From assembly GCF_002838065.1 (NCBI RefSeq), contig NZ_PIZU01000003.1:186001-250000 (forward strand): a stretch of DNA of 64,000 nucleotides. Reading direction: 5' to 3'. Made by a program: the position numbers and the translations under genes. Positions 8,163 through 16,619 of the stretch are shown piece by piece. Every line of letters starts with the position of its first letter. Within the stretch, counting starts at the first letter, position 1. The DNA is from Mycobacterium hubeiense (GTDB lineage Bacteria; Actinomycetota; Actinomycetes; Mycobacteriales; Mycobacteriaceae). The notes under the pieces are model-generated. The model made no database searches. It saw only the letters and a list, made by a program, of their open reading frames with translations, and was not told the origin of the DNA.

Positions 8163-9263
8163 CTATACGGGTGGGCCCGCTGTGCGGCCGCGGACCACGT
8201 CGGTGTCGAGCACCTCGATCACCGGCAGACCCGACCGCGGCGGGTTGTGCAGCAGCTCGCCCGCGCGCCGACCCTTCTTCAGACTGGGCTGCACCACCGT
8301 CGCCAATCCTCGACGCAGCGCCTCCGGAATGCCATCGAACCCCGTCACCGTCATCTGCCCGGGGACATAGATGCCGCGCCCGCGCAGGTAGTCCATCGCC
8401 GAAAGGGCCAGCAGGTCCGCCGTGCACATCAGCGCGGTGATGCGCGGGTTGGCGGCCAACGCGACTTCGGCGGCCGCCCCGCCGGAGGTCGGCACGTGTT
8501 CGTAGCTCTCCACCACGGTCAGGGATTTCGGGTCAAGGCCCGCAGCGGTCATCGCGTCGCACACACCGCCGATGCGCTCGCGCTGCACATGGAAATGCGG
8601 CGACGCGACGCGCTCCGGATCGGCCACCGAGGGCGCCGGACTGCCGCGCGGGCGTTCCCGCCCCAGCCGCATGGTGAGCAGGCCGATGTCCCGATGGCCA
8701 AGGCCGACAACGTATTCCGCCAGGCGGCGCATGCCGTCACGGTCGTCGATGCATACCCGCGACGTGCCGGGCACGTCTTTGGGCTGATCGACGACGACCA
8801 CCGGGAGATGTCGCTGAAGCACCACCGGCAGATACGGGTCGTCGTCCGACGCGGAGTACACCACGAAACCGTCCACGCCTGCCGCGAGCACGGCGGCCGA
8901 CCCGTCCGTGACGCTGCGATTCGGCCCGATCGCCACCAGTAACAGCCCTTGCCCGGCCTCCTCGCACGATTCCGCCAGTCCGGCAACAAAATCCAATGCC
9001 GCCGGGTCACTGAACGAATAGTTGAGCGGTTCGGTGATCATCAGGCCGACGGCACCGGCCTTGCGGGTGCGCAGCGAACGGGCCACCGGATCCGGGCCGG
9101 GATAGCCCATCCGCTTGGCCGTGGCCAGCACACGTTCCCGCAGATCCGCCGACAGCTGGTCGGGCCTGTTGTAGGCGTTGGAAATCGTGGTGCGCGACAC
9201 CTTCAACTCGGCCGCCAACGAAGCCAGTGTCGCCCGCCGCCGGGGTGCGGGACTCCTGGACAT
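8163..9263 (-). CDS. LacI-family transcriptional regulator
   Basis: A 366-residue LacI/GalR repressor. The N-terminal helix-turn-helix reads TLASLAAELKVSRTTISNAYN near residues 12-32, followed by the hinge region (AKRMGYPGPDPVARSLRT). The periplasmic-binding-like effector domain ends with VTGFDGIPEALRRGLATVVQ and LDTDVVRGRTAGPP. The ATG at 9263 places the HTH at the usual distance from the N-terminus; longer in-frame extensions upstream add unconserved sequence. It is divergent from the zinc ABC transporter across an 87-bp gap, so it may also influence that promoter. LacI proteins normally sense sugars or nucleosides, and its effector is unknown. Confidence 0.88.
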   Translation of the reverse strand: MSRSPAPRRRATLASLAAELKVSRTTISNAYNRPDQLSADLRERVLATAKRMGYPGPDPVARSLRTRKAGAVGLMITEPLNYSFSDPAALDFVAGLAESCEEAGQGLLLVAIGPNRSVTDGSAAVLAAGVDGFVVYSASDDDPYLPVVLQRHLPVVVVDQPKDVPGTSRVCIDDRDGMRRLAEYVVGLGHRDIGLLTMRLGRERPRGSPAPSVADPERVASPHFHVQRERIGGVCDAMTAAGLDPKSLTVVESYEHVPTSGGAAAEVALAANPRITALMCTADLLALSAMDYLRGRGIYVPGQMTVTGFDGIPEALRRGLATVVQPSLKKGRRAGELLHNPPRSGLPVIEVLDTDVVRGRTAGPPV

Positions 9264-9316
9264 GCTCTGTGAGGTTAGCGGATTGGCACGCCACACCGGC
9301 CGTCGGCTACAGTTAT

Positions 9317-9331
9317 TGGAAACGGTTTTCA
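9317..9331. promoter_or_regulatory. Probable Zur box upstream of the zinc ABC transporter
   Basis: TGGAAACGGTTTTCA is an imperfect inverted repeat resembling actinobacterial Zur sites. It shares the TTTTCA half-site with the much stronger palindrome at 20191-20213 in this window. It lies 20 bp before the znuA ATG, a position suited to zinc-dependent repression of the importer. Confidence 0.65.
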
Positions 9332-9350
9332 TTTGTAAGAAGGGTGGACG

Positions 9351-10241
9351 ATGCGCACGGTCAAGACAACTGTCGGCATTGCGGTGCTTGCGCTGGGGAT
9401 CGCCGGCTGCGCCCAGCCTCCGCACGAACACGCGCATGAGAACACCGTCACGGTGGTCGCATCCACCGACGTGTGGGGCAGTGTCGCCGGCGCCGTCGTG
9501 GGCGATCACGCGACGGTGAAGTCGATCCTGTCCGGCCCCGCCGCCGACCCGCATTCCTTCGAGGCCAGCCCCGCCGACGCTGCGGCCATCACCGACGCGT
9601 CACTCGTCGTCTACAACGGCGGCGGCTACGACCACTGGGTCGAAGACGTGCTGGCCAACCACCCCGACATCGCGTCCGTCGACGCGTATGCCCTGGTGAA
9701 CGCCGGTGACCCGGCCAACGAACACGTCTTCTACGACCCCGCTGCCGCCAAGGCCGTCGCCACCCGCATCGCCGATCAGCTGGCCGGCGTCGACGAAGCG
9801 CACGCCGATGACTACCGCGCCAACGCGGCCGCATTCGGCCGGCAGGCCGACGCCCTGCTGGAGTCAGAACGGTCCATCGCCAAGCAGCGCCCCGGCGCGG
9901 CCGTCGTCGCCACCGAACCCGTGGCGTTCTACCTGGTACGCAACGCCGGGCTGACCGACCGCACCCCTCCGGGCTTCGCCTCCGCGGTCGAGGAGGGTGA
10001 CGACCCTTCGCCCGCCGACGTGGCCGCCATGCTCGACCTCATCAACTCGCGTCAGGTCGCGGCGCTGCTGTTCAATCCGCAGACCGAGACCCCGGCGACC
10101 AAGCAGATCTCCGACGCCGCACGTCGCGCGTCGGTTCCGGTGGTCGTGGTGTCCGAAACCCTGCCCGAGGGCACCGACTACCTGGGCTGGCAGCGGCAGA
10201 CCGTCGAGCAGTTGGCCGGCGCGCTGCAGACCGCGCGATAA
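9351..10241 (+). CDS. znuA: Zinc-type ABC transporter substrate-binding lipoprotein (ZnuA-like)
   Basis: A 296-residue cluster A-I metal-binding lipoprotein. The signal peptide ends in the lipobox IAGC near residue 20. A histidine-rich stretch (HEHAHEN) follows, typical of zinc binders. Further metal-site regions are DPHSFEASPADAAA near residue 65, the conserved NEHVFYDP, and ATEPVAFYLVRNAGL. It would capture zinc (or manganese) at the outer face of the membrane for the downstream ATPase and permease. Zinc is preferred because of the Zur-like box and the histidine content. It is first in a three-gene operon, 3 bp before the ATPase. Confidence 0.85.
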   Translation: MRTVKTTVGIAVLALGIAGCAQPPHEHAHENTVTVVASTDVWGSVAGAVVGDHATVKSILSGPAADPHSFEASPADAAAITDASLVVYNGGGYDHWVEDVLANHPDIASVDAYALVNAGDPANEHVFYDPAAAKAVATRIADQLAGVDEAHADDYRANAAAFGRQADALLESERSIAKQRPGAAVVATEPVAFYLVRNAGLTDRTPPGFASAVEEGDDPSPADVAAMLDLINSRQVAALLFNPQTETPATKQISDAARRASVPVVVVSETLPEGTDYLGWQRQTVEQLAGALQTAR

Positions 10242-10244
10242 GCC

Positions 10245-11033
10245 GTGTCGCGCCGCGAAGTCGTCTCGTTGTCCGGCGCCCGGCTGGCCTTCGGCGACCG
10301 GGTGCTGTGGGACGGCCTCGACCTGACGGTACGTGCCGGTGACTTCGTTGCGGTGTTGGGGCCCAACGGAACCGGCAAGACCTCACTGCTCAAGGTGCTG
10401 CTCGGCCAGTTGCCGCTGAGCGCCGGCGACGTGAGCGTCGACGGACAGGTCGGATACATTCCGCAGCATCGCGGCGTGGACCGGGGGTTGTCGCTGCGCG
10501 GACGGGACCTGGTCGGGTTGGGCTTCGACGGGCACCGCTGGGGGATGGCGACGGTCCGCGGCCGTTCGGCCAAACGCGCCGCGGTGCAACGGGCGCTGGG
10601 ACAGGTCAACGGCGGCGCGCTGGCCGACGTGTCGGTCGGCGTGATGTCCGGCGGCGAACTGCAACGGATGCGGATCGCCCAGGCGCTGGCCACCGACCCG
10701 GCGCTGTTGCTGTGCGACGAGCCGCTGTTGAACCTCGACCCGGCAAACGCGCGGCTGGTGGCCGCGCTGATCAATGCACGCCGCCGCGAGGCCGGTACCG
10801 CGGTGCTGTTCGTCACCCATGAGATCAATCCCGTTCTGCCGTATGTGGATCGGGTGCTCTACCTGGTCGACGGGCGCTTCCGGCTGGGCAGCGTCGAGGA
10901 CGTGATGACGTCGGCGACGCTGTCGGAGCTGTACGGCACCGACATCGCGGTGGTGAAGGTCGGCGAGCAGTACGTCGTCGTCGGTGAACATGTCGACCAC
11001 TCCGGTCACGCGAGCGGGCACTCCCATGACTGA
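10245..11033 (+). CDS. znuC: Metal ABC transporter ATP-binding protein (ZnuC-like)
   Basis: A 262-residue ABC ATPase. It has Walker A GPNGTGKTSL near residue 44, a Q-loop (GYIPQHRGVDRG), signature MSGGELQRMRIAQAL near 130, Walker B LLLCDEPLLNLD and H-loop VTHEINP. The C-terminus is unusually histidine-rich (HVDHSGHASGHSHD) and could bind metal on the cytoplasmic side. The GTG start lies 3 bp after the znuA stop. The gene overlaps the permease start by 8 bp, supporting one polycistronic unit. Confidence 0.88.
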   Translation: MSRREVVSLSGARLAFGDRVLWDGLDLTVRAGDFVAVLGPNGTGKTSLLKVLLGQLPLSAGDVSVDGQVGYIPQHRGVDRGLSLRGRDLVGLGFDGHRWGMATVRGRSAKRAAVQRALGQVNGGALADVSVGVMSGGELQRMRIAQALATDPALLLCDEPLLNLDPANARLVAALINARRREAGTAVLFVTHEINPVLPYVDRVLYLVDGRFRLGSVEDVMTSATLSELYGTDIAVVKVGEQYVVVGEHVDHSGHASGHSHD

Positions 11034-11880
11034 GCGCCTGAGTGAGCTTTTCGCCAATCTGTTCGCCTTCGACATCACCGCCGACCTGCTGCGCCGGGAC
11101 TTTGTGCAGCAGGCATTGCTCGCCGCCGCGCTGCTGGCGTTGGTGGCCGGGCTGATCGGGCCGTTCATCGTGATGCGGCAGATGTCGTTCGCGGTGCACG
11201 GGTCCAGCGAATTGTCCTTGACGGGAGCGGCTTTCGCGCTGCTGGCCGGATTCAACGTCGGCGTCGGCGCGTTGGTCGGCTGCGCGCTGGCGGCGGTGCT
11301 GTTCGGTGTGCTGGGTCAGCGTGCGCGCGAACGGGATTCGGCAATCGGCGTGGTGCTGGCATTCGGGCTCGGCCTGGCGGTGTTGTTCATCCATCTCTAC
11401 CCCGGCCGTACCGGTACCAGTTTCGCGTTGCTGACCGGGCAGATCGTGGGCGTGGGCTATACCGGGCTGGCGCTGCTGGCCGTGGTGGTCGTGGCGGTGG
11501 TGGCTGTGTTGGCGGTGTCGTATCGCCCGCTGTTGTTCGCGACCGTCGACCCCGAGGTGGCCGCAGGCCGCGGTGTTCCGGTGCGTGCGCTGGGTATCGT
11601 GTTCGCCGCGCTGGTCGGGGTCGTCGCCGCGCAGGGCGTGCAGATCGTGGGAGCGCTGTTGGTGATGTCGCTGCTGATCACCCCGGCCGCGGCGGCGGTG
11701 CGGGTGTTCGCCTCACCGGTCGGCACGATCACGGCGTCGGTGGTGTTCGCCGAGATTTCGGCGGTGGGCGGCATCGTGCTGTCGCTTGCGCCGGGCGTTC
11801 CGGTGTCGGTGTTCGTCACGACGATTTCGTTCGCGATCTTCCTGGTGTGCTGGGCGATCCAGTCTGCGCGCCGAAACTGA
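11026..11880 (+). CDS. znuB: Metal ABC transporter permease (ZnuB-like)
   Basis: A 284-residue integral membrane protein of the ABC-3 family with about eight hydrophobic segments. Family features include RRDFVQQALLAAALLALVAG near residue 24 and GPFIVMRQMSFAVHGSSELSL, the conserved loop that contacts the ATPase. A late region reads GVQIVGALLVMSLLITPAAAA. The ATG at 11026 lies inside the end of the ATPase gene, so translation is probably coupled; an upstream in-frame ATG at 10984 would give an unlikely hydrophilic extension. It completes the zinc importer and ends convergently against the sulfurtransferase gene. Confidence 0.87.
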   Translation: MTERLSELFANLFAFDITADLLRRDFVQQALLAAALLALVAGLIGPFIVMRQMSFAVHGSSELSLTGAAFALLAGFNVGVGALVGCALAAVLFGVLGQRARERDSAIGVVLAFGLGLAVLFIHLYPGRTGTSFALLTGQIVGVGYTGLALLAVVVVAVVAVLAVSYRPLLFATVDPEVAAGRGVPVRALGIVFAALVGVVAAQGVQIVGALLVMSLLITPAAAAVRVFASPVGTITASVVFAEISAVGGIVLSLAPGVPVSVFVTTISFAIFLVCWAIQSARRN

Positions 11881-11929
11881 GCTTGTGTTCGATATTTCTG
11901 CGAAATCTCGCACATAAGTTCATTTTCGG
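11871..11929. terminator. Imperfect 59-nt hairpin between convergent genes
   Basis: The arms pair from CCGAAACTGAGCTTGTG at the left to the complementary ...ACATAAGTTCATTTTCGG at the right with a few mismatches, and an inner stem ATTTC/GAAAT closes a 3-nt loop. It lies between the convergent znuB and sulfurtransferase stops, suiting a two-way terminator. Its left arm recurs upstream of ephA (57087-57128). Confidence 0.6.
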
Positions 11930-11935
11930 AGGGCT

Positions 11936-12733
11936 TTAGGCGCCGCGAGCCACGGGACGCGTCGGGTCAGAGCACCATTCCGACCACGAGCCCGGATACA
12001 CCGCGGCGTCCACACCCTGCGCGGCGAGTGCGGCGACGACGACCGACGCGGTGACGCCAGATCCGCAGTAGACGCCGACGGGGCCGTCGACCTCGAGGTC
12101 GGGCCGGAATCGGCCGTTGTCGAGCACGCTGGTGCTCGGCAGGTTCCTGGCACCAGGGATGTGCCCGGCGACCGGGTCGATGGGTTCGACCTCACCGCGG
12201 AACCGCTCGGGCGCCCGCGCATCGAGCAGTGGCCCAGACGCCGCCTGCTCAGCCGTCAAGACGGGCAGTGCGCCGTGATACAGGTCGTCGTGGACGACCG
12301 CGATGTCGCCGGGTTCCGTTGTGACAGTGCCCGTTTCGAGCGTTCCGGTCCATGCGCTCAGCCCGCCGTCGAGGATGCGCACATCGGGAATGCCGGCGGC
12401 GGTCAGCACCCACCACGCGCGCGCCGACCCGGCCCGGTTCCAGTCGTCGTACACCACGGTCGGCACGCCGCGCCGCACGCCCCACCGTCGCGCGGCAGCC
12501 TGCACGCTCATGCCTGACGGCAGCGGATGACGCCCTCGCCCGGTCACGCTGTGGTCGGTCAGCTCGTCCTCCAGCGACACGTACACCGCGCCGGGCAGGT
12601 GACCGGCTTCATACGCGGCGCGGCCGTCGGGCTCGGTCAGCTGCCAGCGCACGTCGAGGATCGTCACCGGCAAGCCGGTATCGAGGCGCTGGGCCAGTTC
12701 CGCTGGGCTGATCAAGACGTCCGCGCACGCCAC
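11936..12733 (-). CDS. sseA: Sulfurtransferase, 3-mercaptopyruvate type (two rhodanese domains)
   Basis: A 265-residue tandem-rhodanese enzyme that transfers sulfur from thiosulfate or 3-mercaptopyruvate to a thiophile. The inactive first domain shows ILDVRWQLTEPDGRAAYEAGHLPGA and WNRAGSARAWWVL. The second carries the catalytic loop CGSGVTAS near residue 219, the mercaptopyruvate-type loop rather than the thiosulfate-type CRxGxR. The GTG start at 12733 precedes the conserved N-terminus, and no better start is visible. It is convergent with the zinc importer and divergent from bluB by 14 bp. The gene symbol follows the MST-type active site and is tentative among several mycobacterial paralogues. 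Confidence 0.82.
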   Translation of the reverse strand: MACADVLISPAELAQRLDTGLPVTILDVRWQLTEPDGRAAYEAGHLPGAVYVSLEDELTDHSVTGRGRHPLPSGMSVQAAARRWGVRRGVPTVVYDDWNRAGSARAWWVLTAAGIPDVRILDGGLSAWTGTLETGTVTTEPGDIAVVHDDLYHGALPVLTAEQAASGPLLDARAPERFRGEVEPIDPVAGHIPGARNLPSTSVLDNGRFRPDLEVDGPVGVYCGSGVTASVVVAALAAQGVDAAVYPGSWSEWCSDPTRPVARGA

Positions 12734-12747
12734 GACATGATGGTGCC

Positions 12748-13395
12748 ATGACGGAGCATGCGTTCAGCGATGCGGAGCGGCGGGCGGTGTACCGGGCGAT
12801 CGCCGAGCGACGCGACATGCGCCGTTTCGTGCAGGGCGCAAAGGTGCCCAACGACGTGCTGGCCCGGCTGCTGCAGGCCGCGCACGCCGCTCCGAGCGTC
12901 GGATTGATGCAGCCGTGGCGGTTCATCCGGATCACCGACACCACATTGCGGCACCGCATCCACGCGCTGGTCGACGAGGAACGGTTGCGCACCGCGGACG
13001 CGCTGGGGCGGCGGTGCGACGAGTTCCTGGCGCTCAAGGTCGAGGGCATCCTCGAATGCGCGGAATTGTTCGTGGTGGCGCTCGGCGAGGGGCGGCAGGC
13101 GCACGTGTTCGGTCGTCGCACGCTACCGCAGATGGATCTGGCGTCGGTGTCGTGCGCGATTCAGAACCTCTGGCTGGCCGCGCGTGCCGAAGGGCTGGGC
13201 ATGGGCTGGGTGTCGATTTTCGATCCGCGCGCACTCGGTGAGCTGCTCGGGCTGCCGGCGGACGCGGAGGCCGTCGCGATCCTTTGTCTGGGTCCGGTGC
13301 CCGAGTTTCCGGACCGCCCGCAGCTCGAATTGGATCGGTGGGCCCTCGGGCGGCCGTTGGACGAGTTTGTCTCCGAAAACGGATGGGCCTCATAG
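12748..13395 (+). CDS. bluB: 5,6-dimethylbenzimidazole synthase BluB
   Basis: A 215-residue flavin-destroying nitroreductase-fold enzyme that converts FMNH2 to 5,6-dimethylbenzimidazole, the lower ligand of vitamin B12. Diagnostic features are the N-terminal ERRDMRRFVQGAKV near residue 22 and AAHAAPSVGLMQPWRFIRI near residue 47, the BluB variant of the FMN-binding motif. ARAEGLGMGWVSIFDP and the C-terminal LGRPLDEFVSENGW follow. It sits alone among unrelated genes. Its presence agrees with the riboswitch-controlled cobalt transporter elsewhere in the window and indicates endogenous cobalamin synthesis. Confidence 0.9.
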   Translation: MTEHAFSDAERRAVYRAIAERRDMRRFVQGAKVPNDVLARLLQAAHAAPSVGLMQPWRFIRITDTTLRHRIHALVDEERLRTADALGRRCDEFLALKVEGILECAELFVVALGEGRQAHVFGRRTLPQMDLASVSCAIQNLWLAARAEGLGMGWVSIFDPRALGELLGLPADAEAVAILCLGPVPEFPDRPQLELDRWALGRPLDEFVSENGWAS

Positions 13396-13404
13396 GCTGG
13401 GCCC

Positions 13405-14163
13405 GTGGTGAGCGTCGACCTCAACGCCGACCTCGGCGAAAGCTTCGGGGTGTGGCGGCTCGGTGACGACGAGGCCATGCTCGAGGTGGTCACCAGCGCA
13501 AACGTGGCGTGCGGTTTCCACGCCGGCGACCCGGCGCTGCTGTTGCGGACGTGCAAGGCTGCGGCGGCGCGCGGCGTCAGGATCGGTGCGCAAGTCTCGT
13601 ACCGGGACCTGGCCGGGTTCGGCCGCCGCTTCATCGATGTGACGGCGGAGGACCTGTCCGCCGACGTGATGTACCAGATCGGTGCGTTGCAGGCGCTGGC
13701 GCACGCCGCGGGGTCGACGGTTAGTTATGTCAAACCTCATGGCGCGCTGTACAACACGATCGTCAACCACGACGCACAGGCCCGCGCCGTCGCCGAGGCC
13801 GTACACGCTGTTGACCCATCGCTTCCGGTGTTGGGACTGTCGGGCTCGAAGTTCTTCGCGGAGGCACAGCGGCTGGGTCTGCGCACCGTACCGGAGGCAT
13901 TCGCTGACCGCGCGTATCGTCCTGACGGGCAACTGGTTTCGCGTCGGGAGCGGAATGCGGTGTTGCACAACGTTGCCGACATCGCCGACCGGGTGGCGTC
14001 GATGGTCAAGTCCGGACGGGTGTTCGCAGTGGACGGCTCACCGATCCTGATTACCGTGGAATCCATTTGCGTGCACGGCGATACGCCGGGTGCGGTGCAG
14101 ATCGCGCATGCGGTGCGCGACCGGCTGGTGTCCGAAGGCGTCGAACTGAAGGCGTTCGCGTAG
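13405..14163 (+). CDS. pxpA: 5-oxoprolinase subunit A (LamB/YcsF family)
   Basis: A 252-residue LamB/YcsF protein, subunit A of the ATP-dependent 5-oxoprolinase that opens pyroglutamate to glutamate. Family motifs are present in order: DLNADLGESFG near residue 5, SANVACGFHAGDP near 32, GAQVSYRDLAGFGRR near 60, YVKPHGALYN near 107, and EAFADRAYRPDGQLVSRR near 165. The GTG at 13405 precedes the invariant N-terminus directly. The usual partners PxpB and PxpC are not adjacent. The gene lies 9 bp after bluB on the same strand, so the two may be cotranscribed without an obvious functional link. Confidence 0.88.
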   Translation: MVSVDLNADLGESFGVWRLGDDEAMLEVVTSANVACGFHAGDPALLLRTCKAAAARGVRIGAQVSYRDLAGFGRRFIDVTAEDLSADVMYQIGALQALAHAAGSTVSYVKPHGALYNTIVNHDAQARAVAEAVHAVDPSLPVLGLSGSKFFAEAQRLGLRTVPEAFADRAYRPDGQLVSRRERNAVLHNVADIADRVASMVKSGRVFAVDGSPILITVESICVHGDTPGAVQIAHAVRDRLVSEGVELKAFA

Positions 14164-14192
14164 CGGGGCCCAGCGCGCGTCGCTGAGGCAGA

Positions 14193-15191
14193 ATGGCCGA
14201 CGTGGCCGTGAACCAGCAGACAGCGCGCTGGCGGCTGGGCTCGATGCAGATCCTGGTCATCGGGGTCGTCGTGCTGGCGTTATCGGGCGAGGCGTTGCGT
14301 CGCTCCGTGATCGGGCAGCAGGATCTCGCGACGGCCGCGACGGTGTTTTCCGGCATCTTTGTGCAGGCCATCCCGTTTCTGGCGCTCGGGGTCGTCATCA
14401 GCGGCCTGGTCGCGACATTCGTGTCCACCGAGAGACTGGCGCGGTGGTTGCCGAAACGGCCGAGTGCGGCGATCCTCACCGCGGGCGTCGGCGGGGCGGC
14501 CCTGCCCGGCTGCGAATGCGGCTCCGTACCGGTCGCACGACGGCTGTATGGAGACGGCGCGATCGGGGCGGCCGCGCTGACGTTCATGCTGGCGGCGCCC
14601 GCGATCAACCCGGTGGTACTCGTGGCAACAGCTGTCGCGTTTCCCGGTCAGCCGCAGATGGTGGCGGCACGGTGTGCGGCGTCGCTGTTGACCGCGGTGA
14701 TCATGGGCGCCGCATGGGCGAAGTTCGGCCGCGCCGAGTGGATCACCCGCCGTCTGCCGCAGCCACACCATGGCGAGGGATCGCGGTGGACAGTCTTCAC
14801 CGAGGCCGCCCGGCACGACTTCCTGCAGGCCGCTTCATATCTCGTGATCGGAGCGGCCGCCGCGGGCGCGCTCCGCGTCATCGTCCCGCCGTGGGTCTAC
14901 GAACATCTCGCCGGTCAGATCGTGCTCGGCATTCTGACGATGGCGCTGCTCGCGGTGGTGTTGTCGCTGTGTTCGGAAGCCGACGCCTTCGTTGCCGCCA
15001 GTATGACGATGCTTCCGCTGCTCCCGCGTTTGGTCTTCCTGGTCGTCGGCCCGGCGGTCGATCTCAAATTGTTCGCGATGCAAGCCGGCATGTTCGGTCG
15101 CGCCTTCGCTGTACGGTTCGCGCCGGCCACATTCGTGGTGGCGACGCTCGTCGCTACCGGCGTCGGGCTGTTGATGGTGGGCTCGCAATGA
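14193..15191 (+). CDS. UPF0718/DUF318-type permease
   Basis: A 332-residue polytopic membrane protein with about eight hydrophobic segments. It carries the family signature GGAALPGCECGSVPVARRL near residue 103 with two closely spaced cysteines, and FMLAAPAINPVVL after it. A matching late repeat reads LSLCSEADAFVAASM. Such permeases (Bacillus YcgR-like, ArsP-like) are paired with a TIGR03943/YcgQ-like protein and are often zinc-regulated or implicated in metal or arsenic handling; the substrate is not known. The ATG at 14193 was chosen, and a GTG nine bases on is possible. It overlaps its partner gene by ATGA. Confidence 0.8.
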   Translation: MADVAVNQQTARWRLGSMQILVIGVVVLALSGEALRRSVIGQQDLATAATVFSGIFVQAIPFLALGVVISGLVATFVSTERLARWLPKRPSAAILTAGVGGAALPGCECGSVPVARRLYGDGAIGAAALTFMLAAPAINPVVLVATAVAFPGQPQMVAARCAASLLTAVIMGAAWAKFGRAEWITRRLPQPHHGEGSRWTVFTEAARHDFLQAASYLVIGAAAAGALRVIVPPWVYEHLAGQIVLGILTMALLAVVLSLCSEADAFVAASMTMLPLLPRLVFLVVGPAVDLKLFAMQAGMFGRAFAVRFAPATFVVATLVATGVGLLMVGSQ

Positions 15192-15900
15192 CTCGGGAGA
15201 CAGAGAACGCCATTCTGCTGCTGGTCGGCATCATCACCGCGATCATCACGGCACCACCGGGTCCTACACGAGGTACGTCAAGCCGACGCTGCTGCCGTGG
15301 CTTGCGGGCTCGGCGATCCTGCTGATCGTGCTGGCATTGGTTTCGATCGTTCGGGATATCCGGCAGGGATCAGCTCACGCATCACACGATGACGGCCACG
15401 CCCATCGAGCGGCCTGGCTGCTCGTCGTGCCAATCGCAGTGCTCGGCTTCATCGTTCCCCCTGCCATCGCTCCGGAAGCTGCCGCGCCGTCGGTCGTCGA
15501 GGTATCGACAGAGGTGCTACGGCGTCCGTTCCCGCCGCTGCCCGACGAGCGAGCCCCGTCAGTGCCGTTGCCCGAAGTGTTGGTACGGATCGCGCGGGAT
15601 TCGGCGCGCACCCTCGACGGCAGGTTGATCACCGTAACGGGGTTCACATACAAGGCCGACGGGCGCACCGACCTGGCGCGCGTGGTCATCATCTGCTGCG
15701 CGGCCGACGCGACTCTCGCGCGCATCCGGCTCAGCGGACCCGCCGCGCCGAAGATTGCGAACTATCCTCACAACACCTGGCTGCGTGTCGAGGGCAAAGT
15801 CCCTGCAGGACAAGATTGGTCGCGTGGCGGCGCCATTCCTGTCATGGAAGTCTTCAGCGAGTCGCGCATCGATCCCCCCGCCAACCCCTACGCCTACTGA
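15188..15900 (+). pseudogene. TIGR03943-family partner of the permease, frameshifted
   Basis: This is the usual companion of UPF0718 permeases. The start ATG overlaps the permease stop, and the first 20 codons encode a membrane segment (ILLLVGIITAIIT). The expected continuation GSYTRYVKPTLLPWLAGSAI lies in another frame from about 15255 and runs to the stop at 15900, through a second membrane segment, a His-rich patch (HASHDDGHAH) and the conserved VTGFTYKADGRTDLARVVIICCAAD. Two extra bases, or one lost, near 15249-15256 explain the shift. It may be a genuine lesion or a sequencing error. The tail overlaps the convergent FhuF-like gene by 7 bp. Confidence 0.75.
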
Positions 15901-16619
15901 CGAGCTGCCGACAGTGGGCAGTCCCCACAGTTGTCCCTGTGCCGCGTGCGATACCACAGGCAGCAGCTTCGACGCAGAACACTTCCGCCCGACGTTCGGA
16001 CGAGCCGGTCAGCAAGCGGTGCCCGGGACAGGATCGCTGTCGTCACCGCGGTGAGCTCCTCGCTCGGTTGTCTGGCATAGAGCGTGCGAGTAGCGGAGAC
16101 CAACGCCGAGGCCGCGTTCCCCCACAGCAGACCATCGGCAACACGCAGAACGGTGCGCAGTGCCGTGTGCAGATCGGCCAATACGTGGCCGGTCACGGTG
16201 TCAGCGATGAGCTCGGCCACCTCGTCGGCAGTCAGGGAGGCGCTGTCCCACGCGCGCACATCGGTGAGTGTCAGTTCGACCGTCCCGGGGGCGGCGACGA
16301 CAAAGCCGAGCCCGCGCATATCGATGATCACACGCCCGCACTGCCATGCACCCAAGATCAGCGACCAGCATCGCGCGGCGACACCGTATTGCAATGTGAA
16401 AGCCGCGACTCGACCTTCGCGGGTGCCGAGCTGGTGGCCGATCGCGTCCAGCACCGAGTTGAGCCGACGCGGTTCGTACAACTGTTCAGGGGACAGGGGA
16501 ACTGCCGATGCATCGCGGTGTTGCGCGAAGAATGGGCCAACCTCGGCGGCGACCGCCAGCGCCGCCTCCACGCGGTGGCGATCTGCCGAGAGAGGCTGCG
16601 GGTCGGCTTCGGTACGCAT
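15894..16619 (-). CDS. FhuF-like (2Fe-2S) ferric-siderophore reductase family protein
   Basis: A 241-residue protein with the FhuF C-terminal iron-sulfur signature: two adjacent cysteines followed by C-x2-C in RSCCLWYRTR and DNCGDCPLS near residues 212-233. In E. coli FhuF this cluster reduces siderophore-bound Fe(III) in the cytoplasm. The N-terminal two thirds is less conserved and may bind the siderophore. Its ATG overlaps the stop of the upstream lipoprotein gene (TGATG), making it the last gene of an iron-uptake operon. The matching ATPase is truncated upstream and no permease is present, so it may work with a transporter encoded elsewhere. Confidence 0.8.
   Translation of the reverse strand: MRTEADPQPLSADRHRVEAALAVAAEVGPFFAQHRDASAVPLSPEQLYEPRRLNSVLDAIGHQLGTREGRVAAFTLQYGVAARCWSLILGAWQCGRVIIDMRGLGFVVAAPGTVELTLTDVRAWDSASLTADEVAELIADTVTGHVLADLHTALRTVLRVADGLLWGNAASALVSATRTLYARQPSEELTAVTTAILSRAPLADRLVRTSGGSVLRRSCCLWYRTRHRDNCGDCPLSAARQ

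Noticed and set aside
8163..9554. Longer N-terminus for the LacI regulator
   Set aside because: The extra 97 residues cross the Zur-like site and znuA leader and lack conservation; the HTH sits normally with the ATG at 9263.
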